Assembly (NCBI RefSeq): GCF_003660445.1
Contig: NZ_QZVQ01000006.1
Span: forward strand, 238,350 to 302,349
Direction: 5' to 3'
Origin: Croceibacterium ferulae
GTDB taxonomy: Bacteria; Pseudomonadota; Alphaproteobacteria; Sphingomonadales; Sphingomonadaceae
Length of the DNA stretch: 64,000 nt
Each line of letters starts with the position of its first letter. Position 1 is the first letter of the stretch. The translations under genes were made by a program, and so were the position numbers. A model generated the notes under the pieces. The model saw nothing but the letters and a program-made list of their open reading frames with translations, ran no database searches and was not told where the DNA came from. Positions 34,970-44,067 of this stretch are shown here, in pieces.

Positions 34970-35350
34970 ATGTCCCGCTCCATCAGCATATTGACGCGGC
35001 GGGCGGATTTCGTCGCCGCCAACCGGGGCCTGCGTGTCGCGCGCCCCGGTTTTGTGCTGCTCAGCCGGCCCAATGGCGGGCTGGGTATCCGCTATGGCAT
35101 CACGGTCACCAAGAAGATCGGCAATGCGGTGGTGCGCAATCGCATGAAGCGCCGCTTCCGCGAATTGCTGCGCGCCGCTCTGCCCGAAGCCGGCCTGCCG
35201 GATCACGATCTGGTGCTGATCGGCCGGGATGGCGGGGTGGAGCGGGACTTCACCCAGCTCGGCGCTGAACTGCGCGTGGCGCTGGATCGCGCGGCAAACG
35301 GGAAGGGCGATCCGCCTCGGCGGCCCCGTGCCGGCAAGCCGCGCCGATGA
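34970..35350 (+). CDS. rnpA: Ribonuclease P protein component
   Basis: The protein subunit that helps RNase P RNA remove 5' leaders of tRNA precursors. The 126 residues contain the RNR signature [19 protein letters not shown] followed by FRELLR. The basic tail [12 protein letters not shown] extends past the fold. The stop overlaps the yidD start by 4 bases (ATGA). Confidence 0.96.
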   Translation: MSRSISILTRRADFVAANRGLRVARPGFVLLSRPNGGLGIRYGITVTKKIGNAVVRNRMKRRFRELLRAALPEAGLPDHDLVLIGRDGGVERDFTQLGAELRVALDRAANGKGDPPRRPRAGKPRR

Positions 35351-35580
35351 CACACACGGTGAACCGCCTGTTTGCCCGCCTGCTGATCCTGATCGCGCGC
35401 GGCTGGCAGCTCGGCCCTTCACTCATCCTGCCGCCCACCTGCCGCTTTCAGCCATCCTGCAGCCAGTATGCGATCGAGGCGCTGACGCGCCATGGCGCGA
35501 TCAAGGGTGGATGGCTGGCGGCCAAGCGGCTAATGCGCTGCCATCCCTGGGGGGGTCACGGCCACGATCCGGTGCCCTGA
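35347..35580 (+). CDS. yidD: Membrane protein insertion efficiency factor YidD
   Basis: A 77-residue peripheral inner-membrane protein aiding YidC insertion. The cysteine-containing signature [20 protein letters not shown] and the ending [18 protein letters not shown] are diagnostic. It is translationally coupled to rnpA and lies 52 bp before yidC. Confidence 0.96.
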   Translation: MTHTVNRLFARLLILIARGWQLGPSLILPPTCRFQPSCSQYAIEALTRHGAIKGGWLAAKRLMRCHPWGGHGHDPVP

Positions 35581-35632
35581 GGCATCGTGCAGGCCCGATC
35601 GCCGCCATCACAAGTGAAAGCGATTCAACGTC

Positions 35633-37381
35633 TTGGACAATCAGCGTAACCTGATCATCGCCGTGTTGCTGAGCCTGGTGCTGTTGCTCGGCTTCGATTT
35701 TGCGATGGGCCGCTTCTATCCGGAACCGGCCAACCCGGTGACCCCGGTGGCCGATACGCCGGTGCAGCGCGCCGCGGTCGAGGCCGGCATGCCCGAGCCC
35801 ACGACGGGCGAGATGCGCGTGCAGGATGTGCAGACCGCACTCGCCAGCGCCAACCGCGTGCGAATCGATGCGCCGGAAGTCGCCGGTTCGATCAATCCGG
35901 TCGGCGCGCGGATCGACGACATCCAGCTGAAGACGCACCGGCAGACGGTCGATCGCGACAGCGGTCCCGTGCGCCTGTTTGCTCCTGCCGGTACGCCGAC
36001 ACAGCAATTCGCGCAGTTTGGCTGGGTCGGCGCAGGCGTGGCGGTACCGGGTGCCGAGACGGTGTGGCAGACGAGCGGCGACCCGCTGGCGCCCGGCCGC
36101 CCGGTCACGCTGACCTGGAACAACGGGCAGGGGCAGGTCTTCACGATCCGCTTCGACATCGACGAATTCTACATGCTGACTGTGCGGCAGACGGTCGGCA
36201 ATGCCGGTGCCGGAACGGTCGCACTGCGGCCTTACGCGTTCATCAATCGTACCAGCCGCACCGCCAGCGCAAGCACGTGGAATGTCCATTCCGGCCCGAT
36301 CGGCCTGTTCGGCGGATCGGTCGATTTCGCCTGGGACTATGACGATGTGGACGAGGCCGGCACCGCCAATCCGGCTGGCGCCACCGGCTGGATCGGCTTC
36401 ACCGACATCTACTGGCTGTCCGCGCTGATCCCGCAGGATGGCGCGCGCGTCACCGGCACCTACCGGGCGCTGGGCGATGCCGACTACCGCGCCGACCTGA
36501 TCTACGATCCGGTCACGCTTGCCACGGGCCAGCAGGCCAGCCGCACCACCCGGCTGTTCGCCGGCGCCAAGGAAAGCGAGGTGCTGGACCGGTACGAGGA
36601 TGGGGGCGTCACGAATTTCGGCCTGGCGATCGACTGGGGCTGGTTCCGCTGGTTCATGAAGCCGATCTTCTGGCTGCTGCGCACGCTGTTCGATGCGACG
36701 GGCAATTTCGGCGTCGCCATCATCCTGCTGACGGTGATCATCCGCGGCCTGATGTTCCCGATCGCGCAGAAGGGCTTTGCCAGCATGGCGCAGATGCGCG
36801 CGGTGCAGCCCAAGATGAAGGCGCTGCAGGAACGCTACAAGGATGACCGCGCGCAGCTGCAGCAGGAGATCGGCAAGCTGTACCGGGCGGAAGGGGTCAA
36901 CCCGCTGGCGGGCTGTCTGCCGATGTTCCTGCAGATCCCGGTCTTCTTCGCGCTGTACAAGGTGCTGCTGATCGCGATCGAGATGCGCCACAAGCCGTTC
37001 GTGCTGTGGATCCGCGACCTGTCCGCTCCCGATCCGGCCACCATCCTGAACGGCTTTGGCCTGCTGCCCTTCGACCCGCCCAGCTTCCTGGCGATCGGCG
37101 TGCTGGCGGTGCTGCTGGGCATCTCCATGTGGCTGCAGTTCAAGCTGAACCCGGCCGCGATGGACCCCACGCAGCAGCAGATATTCATGATCATGCCGTG
37201 GGTGCTGATGTTCGTGATGGCGCCGTTCGCCGCGGGCCTGCTGATCTACTGGATCACCAGCAACATCCTGACGGTGGCACAGCAGCGTTACCTGTATGCG
37301 CGCCATCCGCAGCTGAAGGAGGCGATGGAGCGGGAGCGCGAGGAAAAGGCCCGTGCCGCAGAAGCGAAGAAGGCGATCTGA
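35633..37381 (+). CDS. yidC: Membrane protein insertase YidC
   Basis: YidC inserts and folds inner-membrane proteins, alone or with SecYEG. The 582-residue protein begins with TTG encoding the conserved MDNQRNLIIA. A first helix spans about residues 6-24, a large periplasmic beta domain runs to about 340, and the insertase core follows (FGVAIILLTVIIRGLMFPIA, ERYKDDRAQLQQEIGKLYR, CLPMFLQIPVFFALYKVLL). The stop shares one base with the engB start. Confidence 0.96.
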   Translation: MDNQRNLIIAVLLSLVLLLGFDFAMGRFYPEPANPVTPVADTPVQRAAVEAGMPEPTTGEMRVQDVQTALASANRVRIDAPEVAGSINPVGARIDDIQLKTHRQTVDRDSGPVRLFAPAGTPTQQFAQFGWVGAGVAVPGAETVWQTSGDPLAPGRPVTLTWNNGQGQVFTIRFDIDEFYMLTVRQTVGNAGAGTVALRPYAFINRTSRTASASTWNVHSGPIGLFGGSVDFAWDYDDVDEAGTANPAGATGWIGFTDIYWLSALIPQDGARVTGTYRALGDADYRADLIYDPVTLATGQQASRTTRLFAGAKESEVLDRYEDGGVTNFGLAIDWGWFRWFMKPIFWLLRTLFDATGNFGVAIILLTVIIRGLMFPIAQKGFASMAQMRAVQPKMKALQERYKDDRAQLQQEIGKLYRAEGVNPLAGCLPMFLQIPVFFALYKVLLIAIEMRHKPFVLWIRDLSAPDPATILNGFGLLPFDPPSFLAIGVLAVLLGISMWLQFKLNPAAMDPTQQQIFMIMPWVLMFVMAPFAAGLLIYWITSNILTVAQQRYLYARHPQLKEAMEREREEKARAAEAKKAI

Positions 37382-38040
37382 TGGAAACGCTCGTTCCCCC
37401 CGAACTGCCGCCTGAACTGCTGGAACAGGCGCGAATCCTGTTCGCCGGCAAGATCGAGTTCCTGCTCTCCGCCCCCGAGCTGCAATTCCTGCCGGACGGC
37501 GACTTTCCGGAAGTCGCCTTCAGCGGCCGGTCCAATGTGGGCAAGAGCAGCCTGATCAATGCTGTCACCGGGCGGAAGGCGATCGCCCGCGCTTCCGTCA
37601 CGCCGGGCCGCACGCAGGAGCTGAACTTCTTCAATGTGGGCGAACCGGTGCAGATGCGGCTGGTCGACATGCCCGGCTACGGCTTCGCCAAGGCGCCGGT
37701 GAAGGTGGTGGAACGCTGGAAGCAGCTGGTCCGCACCTTCCTGATGGGCCGCACGGTGCTGCGCCGGACGCTGGTGCTGATCGACAGCCGACACGGCGTG
37801 AAACCGCCTGACCTGGAAATGATGAAGATGCTGGACGAGGCCGCCGTCGGCTATCGCCTGGTGCTGACCAAGGCGGACAAGGTGAAGGCCAGCGAACTGG
37901 AGGCGACCCGCGCTTCTGTCGCGGCGGAGGCGCGCAAGCATTCGGCCGCCTATCCGCAGCTGCACGTCACCAGCGCCGAGAAGGGGATGGGCATTCCGGA
38001 ACTGCGCGCCGCCATCCTGGCGGATGCGATGCAGCGCTGA
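37381..38040 (+). CDS. engB: Ribosome-biogenesis GTPase EngB/YsxC
   Basis: An essential GTPase acting in 50S subunit assembly. The 219-residue protein has G1 SGRSNVGKSSLINAV, G2 TPGRTQELNFF, G3 DMPGYGFAKAP and G4 TKADK. Start and stop share one base with yidC (TGATG). It is the last gene of the rpmH cluster. Confidence 0.96.
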   Translation: METLVPPELPPELLEQARILFAGKIEFLLSAPELQFLPDGDFPEVAFSGRSNVGKSSLINAVTGRKAIARASVTPGRTQELNFFNVGEPVQMRLVDMPGYGFAKAPVKVVERWKQLVRTFLMGRTVLRRTLVLIDSRHGVKPPDLEMMKMLDEAAVGYRLVLTKADKVKASELEATRASVAAEARKHSAAYPQLHVTSAEKGMGIPELRAAILADAMQR

Positions 38041-38050
38041 TCGCCCGGGT

Positions 38051-39853
38051 CTAGCGCCGCGCCTGCGCCAGGGCCGGTGCCGGCGGGAATGCGACCACCG
38101 GTGCTTCGGCCAGGAAGCTTGAGCGTGGACCATGCCGGCTGGTCGTCGGCCATTCCCCTGCGCGCGTGTCGCGACTGGCCAGCAGGGCGTCCAGGCTGAT
38201 GCGGTGCAGCCCTTCCACGCTGGCCTTGGCGGCGCTCTTGCCTCGGGCCAGCGCGGCGACGATCTCGTCCGGCTCCAGCTCCTGACGGTCGGCCGGCAGA
38301 TGCAGCAGCACCGCGGCGGCGCGGATCAGCGGGAAGAAGCGCTGTTCGCCATAGCGGTCCTTGCCGCGGAAGCCGCCGGCGGCGCGGTGTTCCGGACTGT
38401 AATGCGCCTCCGCCCGCCGCCGGAACGTGTCCAGCAACCGGCGCGTGACCAGGTCCGCGGCATGTTCTTCCAGCGGGAAGCAGGCAAAGAAGTCGTCTCC
38501 GCCCACATGGCTGACAAAGCCGCCATGCTCCCGCCCGGCCGCCTGCAGCACATCGGCGAAATGCAGGATCACCCGATCCCCTTCGGCAAAGCCATAGGCG
38601 TCGTTGAACGCCTTGAAATTGTCGAAGTCGAAGAAGATCACCGTGTGCGGATGCCCCACGCCGGATCGTGACAGATACCGCCGGATGGAAGCGTTGCCCG
38701 GCAACGCGGTCAGCGGGTTGCGGTCCTGCGCGTCGGCGACGGCGCGTTCGCTGGTCAGCTGCAGCACATTGTGGCTGCTCATCATGCCGGCCAGCCGACC
38801 GTCCAGCGTCAGCACCAGGCCGCGCGCATCGGGCGCAATCATGTAGCTTTCGACGATCGCCTCGATCGCGGCGGTCGCCTCCGCCACCGGGCAGGGGCGG
38901 ATCAGTTCGACCACGTTGCGGCGCAGCCCGCGATTCTCGATCAGCGCCGCGCCGAAATCGCTGAACAGATAGGTGCGCAAATCCCGTTCGAACACCGCAC
39001 CCAGAACCTGGCCGGCATCGTCCACCACCGGCAGCATGCCCAGCGGCACGCCCTGGCGGAAGCGGGTGACCACGTCCGTCAACGTGTCGCTGGCGGTCAG
39101 CGGCTGCACGATCATCATCAGGTCGGCGATGCGCGGTGGGATGGCGGAACCGCGCCCCAGCCGCTTGGCCAACTCCGGAATGCCGCCAGCCGAAGGGACG
39201 GAGGTGGCGGTGCCGATCAGATCACCTTCCGCCATGTTGCAGCCCAGTTCGCGCAGCAGGCGGAAATCGGCCTCCGCCACGACCTGCGTGGCAATGGCCG
39301 GCACTCCCAGCGCATGGCCGAGCCCGATCAGCTTGGCCATCACGGCCTGTGCGCGCGTGTTGTTGGCGATGCCGGCGGTGAACCGGGGGCCCAGCTTCAG
39401 GTAATCGGGACGGGCATCGACCAGGCACTCCAGCCCGCTCTGCCCCCGTCCGAAATCGGCCAATGCCACGCGCAGGCCGCGTTCGGTCAGGCTGTGGACC
39501 AGGGCGGGCGACAGAGTCTGTTCCGTACTCGCCAGTTCCAGCACCAGGTCGCCCGGCGCCATGCCGTGCTGCGCCATCAGCGCCGCCAGGCGGGCGGGCA
39601 GGGTGTCGTCGGCGTGGCTAAGCGGATCGAGGCGGCAGAACAGGCGCCGCCCGCCGGACTGGCCATGCACCGCCGCGAAGCTGCCGAGCGCCTGCGGCAG
39701 CCACGCGGTCAGCGCGATGCCGGGCAGCGGCGGCAGCACCGTAAAGCCGTGAACAGCCAGCGCGCCCATGGCGGCAACCGGCCGGAACAAGGCTTCCGCG
39801 GCATGGCTGTCGGCTGCCGGCGCATCGGCCGCCGCAGTTCCCCCATCGATCAT
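38051..39853 (-). CDS. c-di-GMP signalling protein: degenerate EAL, CBS pair, GGDEF
   Basis: A 600-residue soluble protein with domain order EAL-like (about 20-250), tandem CBS (about 270-395) and GGDEF (about 410-570). The EAL part lacks the EAL motif itself; DDFG is ADFGRGQSGL near residue 132, and the later E-x-V-E block reads ATQVVAEADF, so phosphodiesterase activity is unlikely. The GGDEF part keeps FFDFDNFKAFNDAYGFAEGD and has HVGGDDFFACFP at residues 451-455, a conservative variant that may still make c-di-GMP. CBS pairs often bind adenine nucleotides. The start at 39853 follows GGGGGC. The further upstream reading frame is not coding. Confidence 0.85.
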   Translation of the reverse strand: MIDGGTAAADAPAADSHAAEALFRPVAAMGALAVHGFTVLPPLPGIALTAWLPQALGSFAAVHGQSGGRRLFCRLDPLSHADDTLPARLAALMAQHGMAPGDLVLELASTEQTLSPALVHSLTERGLRVALADFGRGQSGLECLVDARPDYLKLGPRFTAGIANNTRAQAVMAKLIGLGHALGVPAIATQVVAEADFRLLRELGCNMAEGDLIGTATSVPSAGGIPELAKRLGRGSAIPPRIADLMMIVQPLTASDTLTDVVTRFRQGVPLGMLPVVDDAGQVLGAVFERDLRTYLFSDFGAALIENRGLRRNVVELIRPCPVAEATAAIEAIVESYMIAPDARGLVLTLDGRLAGMMSSHNVLQLTSERAVADAQDRNPLTALPGNASIRRYLSRSGVGHPHTVIFFDFDNFKAFNDAYGFAEGDRVILHFADVLQAAGREHGGFVSHVGGDDFFACFPLEEHAADLVTRRLLDTFRRRAEAHYSPEHRAAGGFRGKDRYGEQRFFPLIRAAAVLLHLPADRQELEPDEIVAALARGKSAAKASVEGLHRISLDALLASRDTRAGEWPTTSRHGPRSSFLAEAPVVAFPPAPALAQARR

Positions 39854-40088
39854 AAAGCCCCCAATGGCCTGTCCGCCACATTGTTGCCGCCGCTGCAGTA
39901 AAGACGGCGTTAGCGGGGGATCAAAAAACGCGATTGTGCAAGTTGTGCCGGTCAATGCCTGTCCCCGCGACACTGTTCCGCCTCGACAAGGAGCAACCGG
40001 AGTGATTAGGAAGTCCCACACAGGCCGGGCTGACCCGGACAGGTGCGCGCGATTGCGCGGGGGACGCGAACTTGCAGCGGAGGCCTGC

Positions 40089-40748
40089 GTGAAGCTGATC
40101 ATCGGCAACAGAAATTATTCCAGTTGGTCGCTGCGTGGCTGGCTGGCCGCGCGCCAGTCCGGCCTGCCGTTCGAGGAGCTGACCGTCCATATCGACGGGG
40201 ATGACTGGCAGACGACCAAGCGACTGGATGGCGAGTTCCAGCCGTCCGCCGGCAAGGTGCCCGTCTTGTGGGATGACGAGGTGGTCGTGTGGGACTCGCT
40301 CGCCATCCTCGATTATCTCGGCGACAAGGTCGGGCGCGACCGCTTCTGGCCCAAGGATCCGGCCGCGCGCGGCATGGCCCGGGCGATGGTGGCCGAAATG
40401 CACAGCGGATACCTGCCGCTGCGCCGGCTGTGCCCGATGAACATCCGCCGCCGCATCACCGGCCTGACCCTGACGGAGGACGCGCGGGAGAACATCGTGC
40501 GCATCCTGGGCCTGTGGGCGGAGGCGCGCGCGCGCTTTGGCGCCGGCGGGCCGTTCCTGTTCGGCTCCTTCGGCGCGGCCGACATCTTCTACGCGCCCGT
40601 GATCAGCCGCTTCGTGACCTATGGCATCGGCGTGCCCGGCTTCGCGCAGGCCTATATGCAGGCGGTATGGGATCATGCCTGGATGCAGGAATGGATCACC
40701 GCGGCAGAGGCGGAGGAGTGGGTCATCGAACAGTTCGAGGTGGCCTGA
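40089..40748 (+). CDS. Glutathione S-transferase family protein
   Basis: A 219-residue cytoplasmic GST. The thioredoxin-fold domain starts at KLIIGNRNYSSWSLRGWLAA, where the SSWS serines provide the activating residue, and continues through PSAGKVPVLWDDEVVVWDSL (Pro of the cis-loop, substrate-binding Ser). A helical C-terminal domain follows. The start GTG 40089 follows GCGGAGG. An upstream in-frame GTG at 40002 has a good AAGGAG but would add a basic tail not found in the family. Followed by dapE with overlap. Confidence 0.87.
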   Translation: MKLIIGNRNYSSWSLRGWLAARQSGLPFEELTVHIDGDDWQTTKRLDGEFQPSAGKVPVLWDDEVVVWDSLAILDYLGDKVGRDRFWPKDPAARGMARAMVAEMHSGYLPLRRLCPMNIRRRITGLTLTEDARENIVRILGLWAEARARFGAGGPFLFGSFGAADIFYAPVISRFVTYGIGVPGFAQAYMQAVWDHAWMQEWITAAEAEEWVIEQFEVA

Positions 40749-41878
40749 TTAGCCCGACCGCCGCCCCGGAGCTTGCCGCCCGCCTGCTCGCCTGCGCCAG
40801 CGTGACGCCGGCGCGTGGGGCGGTATTCGACGCGCTGTCCGCCATGGTTGAACCGCTGGGCTTCACCTGCCACCGCTTTGTCGCGGGCGGAGAGGTCGAG
40901 AACTGCCTTGCCATCCGCCACGGCCCGCCCGGCAGCCGGCATTTCGCCTTCGCCGGCCATCTGGACGTGGTGCCCGCCGGCGAAGGCTGGACCGGAGACG
41001 CCTTTGTGCCGGAGGTGCGCGGCGATCTGCTTTACGGGCGCGGCGCGGTGGACATGAAGGGCGCGATTGCCTGCTTCGTCGCCGCCTGCGCCGCCATTCC
41101 CGCCGAAGCCGGCACGATCAGCCTGATCATCACGGGGGACGAGGAAGGCGAGGCGGTCCACGGCACCCGCGCGCTGATCGACTGGATGCACGAACACGCC
41201 ATCCGCCCGGACCTGTGCCTGGTCGGCGAACCCACCAGCGTGCACCGGCTGGGCGACACGATGAAGATCGGGCGACGCGGTTCGGTCAATATCTGGCTGG
41301 AGGTCGCAGGGCAGGAAGGGCACGTCGCCTATCCCCACCTGGCGGACAATCCCGCGCCCCGACTGGTCGCCCTGCTGGCGGAGCTGGACGCGCTGGTGCT
41401 GGATAACGGGACCGACTGGTTCCAGCCTTCGAACCTGGAGATCACAGAGATCGCCATCGGCAATCCGGCGACCAACGTCATCCCCGGCCGGGCCAGCGCG
41501 CGCATTTCCATCCGCTTCAATGACCTGCATACCGGGCAGGGCCTCGCGGATCGCGTCTCTGCTATCGCGGCAGGCCACGGCGGCACGGCCCGCGCCGTCA
41601 TTTCGGGCGAGCCCTTCCTGACCCGGCCGGGCACCTTTTCGCAGCTGGTGGCCGATGCCGTGCAGGCGGAGGTCGGGCTGGTACCCGAAGCCTCCACGGG
41701 CGGTGGCACGTCCGATGCGCGGTTCCTGACAGCCCTGTGCCCGGTGATCGAGCTGGGCCTGAACAATGCCACCATGCACAAGCGGGACGAGGCCGTCGCG
41801 CTGGCAGATTTGCATGGCCTCACTCGTATCTACAGCCGCATCGCAGCGGCGGCGCTTGAACCAGGAGTTGCAGCATGA
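40718..41878 (+). CDS. dapE: Succinyl-diaminopimelate desuccinylase
   Basis: DapE, a di-zinc peptidase-like enzyme, hydrolyses N-succinyl-LL-diaminopimelate in lysine/cell-wall synthesis. Zinc and catalytic residues are visible: FAGHLDVVPAGEGW, GRGAVDMKGAIA, ITGDEEGEAVHG, LVGEPTS, STGGGTSDARF and NNATMHKRDE. The start is uncertain. GTG 40718 lies inside the GST gene with GGAGG just before it and gives 386 residues. The codons CTG 40745 and ATT 40748 lie next to the GST stop after GAGGTGG and match the family length equally well. The stop overlaps the next gene by 4 bases. Confidence 0.94.
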   Translation: MGHRTVRGGLISPTAAPELAARLLACASVTPARGAVFDALSAMVEPLGFTCHRFVAGGEVENCLAIRHGPPGSRHFAFAGHLDVVPAGEGWTGDAFVPEVRGDLLYGRGAVDMKGAIACFVAACAAIPAEAGTISLIITGDEEGEAVHGTRALIDWMHEHAIRPDLCLVGEPTSVHRLGDTMKIGRRGSVNIWLEVAGQEGHVAYPHLADNPAPRLVALLAELDALVLDNGTDWFQPSNLEITEIAIGNPATNVIPGRASARISIRFNDLHTGQGLADRVSAIAAGHGGTARAVISGEPFLTRPGTFSQLVADAVQAEVGLVPEASTGGGTSDARFLTALCPVIELGLNNATMHKRDEAVALADLHGLTRIYSRIAAAALEPGVAA

Positions 41879-43191
41879 GCACCGATGCCGAACAGATTGC
41901 GGCCGAAGCCGCACCGATCGGCCACGGACGGCTGCAATGGCGCATCCTGATCGGCTTCGTCGCCGGGCTGGTGATCGGCCTCGGCGCCTATACTCTGACG
42001 CCGGGTGCCGCTTGGATCGAAACTGTGGTGACCTATGTCACCGGGCCGATCGGGCAGGTCTTCCTGCGGCTGCTGTTCATGCTGGTGATCCCGCTGCTGT
42101 TCAGCGCGCTGGTGATCGGCGTGGCCGAGATGGGCGAGATCCGCGAGCTCAAGAAGATCGGCCTGCGTACGCTGGCCTATACGATCGTAGTCTCCTCCAT
42201 CTCCGTGGCGCTGGCGCTGCTGGTGGTGAACGTGCTGCGTCCGGGCGATGGCGTGGACCCTGTCGCCGCGCGCGAGCTGCTGGCCCAGGGCGGGCAGGGC
42301 GCCGCCAGCATTGTCGCCGCCAGTTCGGAAACGCAGCCGGGGATTGCCCAGCTGATCGCCATCGTGCCCAGCAACATCATCGCCGCCATGGCCGATAACG
42401 ACATCCTGGCCGTGATGTTCTTCGCGCTGGTGTTCGGCATCGGCATGCTGCTGGTGCAGACCCGCCGCACCGCATCGCTGAAGGACGGGATCGAGGGGCT
42501 GTTCGAAATCGCCATGCGGCTGATCGGCATCGTCATCCAGCTCGCCCCGATCGCCATCTTCTGCTTCATGTTCAACCTGTCGGCCCAGTTCGGCTGGGAC
42601 CTGCTGTTCAAGCTGGCCGCCTATGTCGCAGTGGTGCTGCTGGCGCTTTCGCTGCAGATGTTCGGCGTGTTCTCCGCCATCCTGGCCTTTGTCGCGAAGA
42701 AGAGCCCCGTCGCCTTCTTCCGGGAGACGCGGGAGGCCAGCATCATGGCCTTTTCCACCGCCAGTTCCAATGCCACGCTGCCCACTGCGCTGCGTATCGC
42801 GGATACGGAGCTGAAGCTGCCTCCTCGGGTGGCCCGCTTCGTGCTGACCATCGGGGCGACCGCCAACCAGAACGGCACCGCCATGTTCGAAGGCGTCACC
42901 GTGCTGTTCCTGGCGCAGTTCTTCGGCGTGGACCTGACGCTGGGTGATCAGCTGTTCGTCATGCTGGTGGCGATCCTGGCCGGCATCGGCACGGCCGGCG
43001 TGCCCGGCGGATCGTTGCCGGTGGTGGCGCTGATCCTGGCCAGCGTGGGCGTACCGCCCGAAGGCATCGGCCTGATCCTGGGCGTCGACCGCTTCCTGGA
43101 CATGTGCCGCACCGCGTTGAACGTGGTGGGCGATCTGGTCGCCGCGCAGACGATCTCCACCCTTTCTGAGAAAGATGCCGCGCCGGCCTAG
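41875..43191 (+). CDS. Dicarboxylate/amino acid:cation symporter (DAACS), second copy
   Basis: A 438-residue inner-membrane symporter with the complete DAACS core: VFLRLLFMLVIPLLFSALVI, the serine-rich loop FSTASSNATLPTALRI, the cation-site motif GATANQNGTAMFEGVTVLFL and the substrate helix GVDRFLDMCRTALNVVGD. The aspartate/Arg pattern in the last helix suits C4-dicarboxylates or acidic amino acids. It is coupled to dapE (ATGA) and differs clearly from the copy at 27260, which lacks NQNGT. Confidence 0.92.
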   Translation: MSTDAEQIAAEAAPIGHGRLQWRILIGFVAGLVIGLGAYTLTPGAAWIETVVTYVTGPIGQVFLRLLFMLVIPLLFSALVIGVAEMGEIRELKKIGLRTLAYTIVVSSISVALALLVVNVLRPGDGVDPVAARELLAQGGQGAASIVAASSETQPGIAQLIAIVPSNIIAAMADNDILAVMFFALVFGIGMLLVQTRRTASLKDGIEGLFEIAMRLIGIVIQLAPIAIFCFMFNLSAQFGWDLLFKLAAYVAVVLLALSLQMFGVFSAILAFVAKKSPVAFFRETREASIMAFSTASSNATLPTALRIADTELKLPPRVARFVLTIGATANQNGTAMFEGVTVLFLAQFFGVDLTLGDQLFVMLVAILAGIGTAGVPGGSLPVVALILASVGVPPEGIGLILGVDRFLDMCRTALNVVGDLVAAQTISTLSEKDAAPA

Positions 43192-44003
43192 CGCTGGCAG
43201 CGCGGGCAGTACCAGGTGCTGCGCCCGCCTTGCGCGATGCGGGTGATCGTGCCGCCATCATCGCGCAGGCACGGCTCGCCTTCCCGGTCGTACACGGCGA
43301 AGGAGCTGGCGAAATAGCCCAGCTGGCCATCGGGATGCGCATAGTCGCGCAAGGATGATCCGCCCTGTTCGATGGCCAGTTCCAGCACGGCGCGGATCGC
43401 CGGCACCAGCCGCGCCAGCGCGGCCCGCGATACCGCCCCGGCGGGTTTGCGCGGGTCGATCCGCGCCCGGTGCAGCGCCTCGCACACATAGATGTTGCCC
43501 AGCCCCGCCACGATCCGCTGGTCCAGCAGCAGCAGCTTGACCGCCTGCTTGCGGCCCGCGAACGCGGCATGGAGGTGCGCCGCCGTCAGCTCCGCGCCCA
43601 GCGGCTCCGGCCCCATGGCGGCAAAGGCGGGGTACTCCTGCAGCAGCGGCGTATCGGCCAGCGCCACGAAGCCGAAGCGCCGGGGATCGCACAGCGCCAA
43701 GAGGCGATCGCCTGTGCCCAGCAGCAGGTGGTCGTGCCTGCCGATCTCGTCCGGGTCGATCCGCCAGCGTCCGCTCATCCCCAGATGGAAGATCATCGTG
43801 CGGTCCCGGTCCGTGTGGATCAGGCCATACTTCGCCCGCCGGTCCAGCCCGGTGACCCGCGCGCCGGTCAATGCCTGCACCAGATCGGGCGGGAAGGGGA
43901 AGCGCATGTCCGGCCGGCGCGGCTCCACCCGTTCCAATCGAGCGCCATCGAGCACGCGGGACAGGCCACGCATCGTGGTCTCGACTTCTGGCAGTTCCGG
44001 CAT
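43188..44003 (-). CDS. mutM: Formamidopyrimidine-DNA glycosylase (Fpg/MutM)
   Basis: MutM excises 8-oxoguanine and formamidopyrimidines. The 271-residue protein begins PELPEVETT with the catalytic Pro and Glu. Further motifs are the beta-elimination Lys in RRAKYGLI, NIYVCEALHRARI and QGGSSLRDYAHPDGQ. The C-terminal finger ends STWYCPRCQR, but the first knuckle reads PCLRDDGG, so one of the usual four zinc cysteines is replaced by Asp. It converges with the DAACS gene by a 4-bp overlap and diverges from the EamA gene. Confidence 0.96.
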   Translation of the reverse strand: MPELPEVETTMRGLSRVLDGARLERVEPRRPDMRFPFPPDLVQALTGARVTGLDRRAKYGLIHTDRDRTMIFHLGMSGRWRIDPDEIGRHDHLLLGTGDRLLALCDPRRFGFVALADTPLLQEYPAFAAMGPEPLGAELTAAHLHAAFAGRKQAVKLLLLDQRIVAGLGNIYVCEALHRARIDPRKPAGAVSRAALARLVPAIRAVLELAIEQGGSSLRDYAHPDGQLGYFASSFAVYDREGEPCLRDDGGTITRIAQGGRSTWYCPRCQR

Positions 44004-44067
44004 GGCCTGCAGATAGGCGCAGCCCTGCCTGTCGCCAAGCTGCGCCGCTATCGCTAAGGGCCGCACC

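Noticed and set aside
40002..40088. N-terminal extension of the GST from GTG 40002 (good AAGGAG upstream)
   Set aside because: The 29 added residues are basic and unlike any GST; the family N-terminus begins at KLIIGN with its own GGAGG.
27260..43191. The two DAACS symporters as a recent duplication
   Set aside because: The two proteins differ throughout, including the cation-site motif, so they are old paralogues or unrelated acquisitions.
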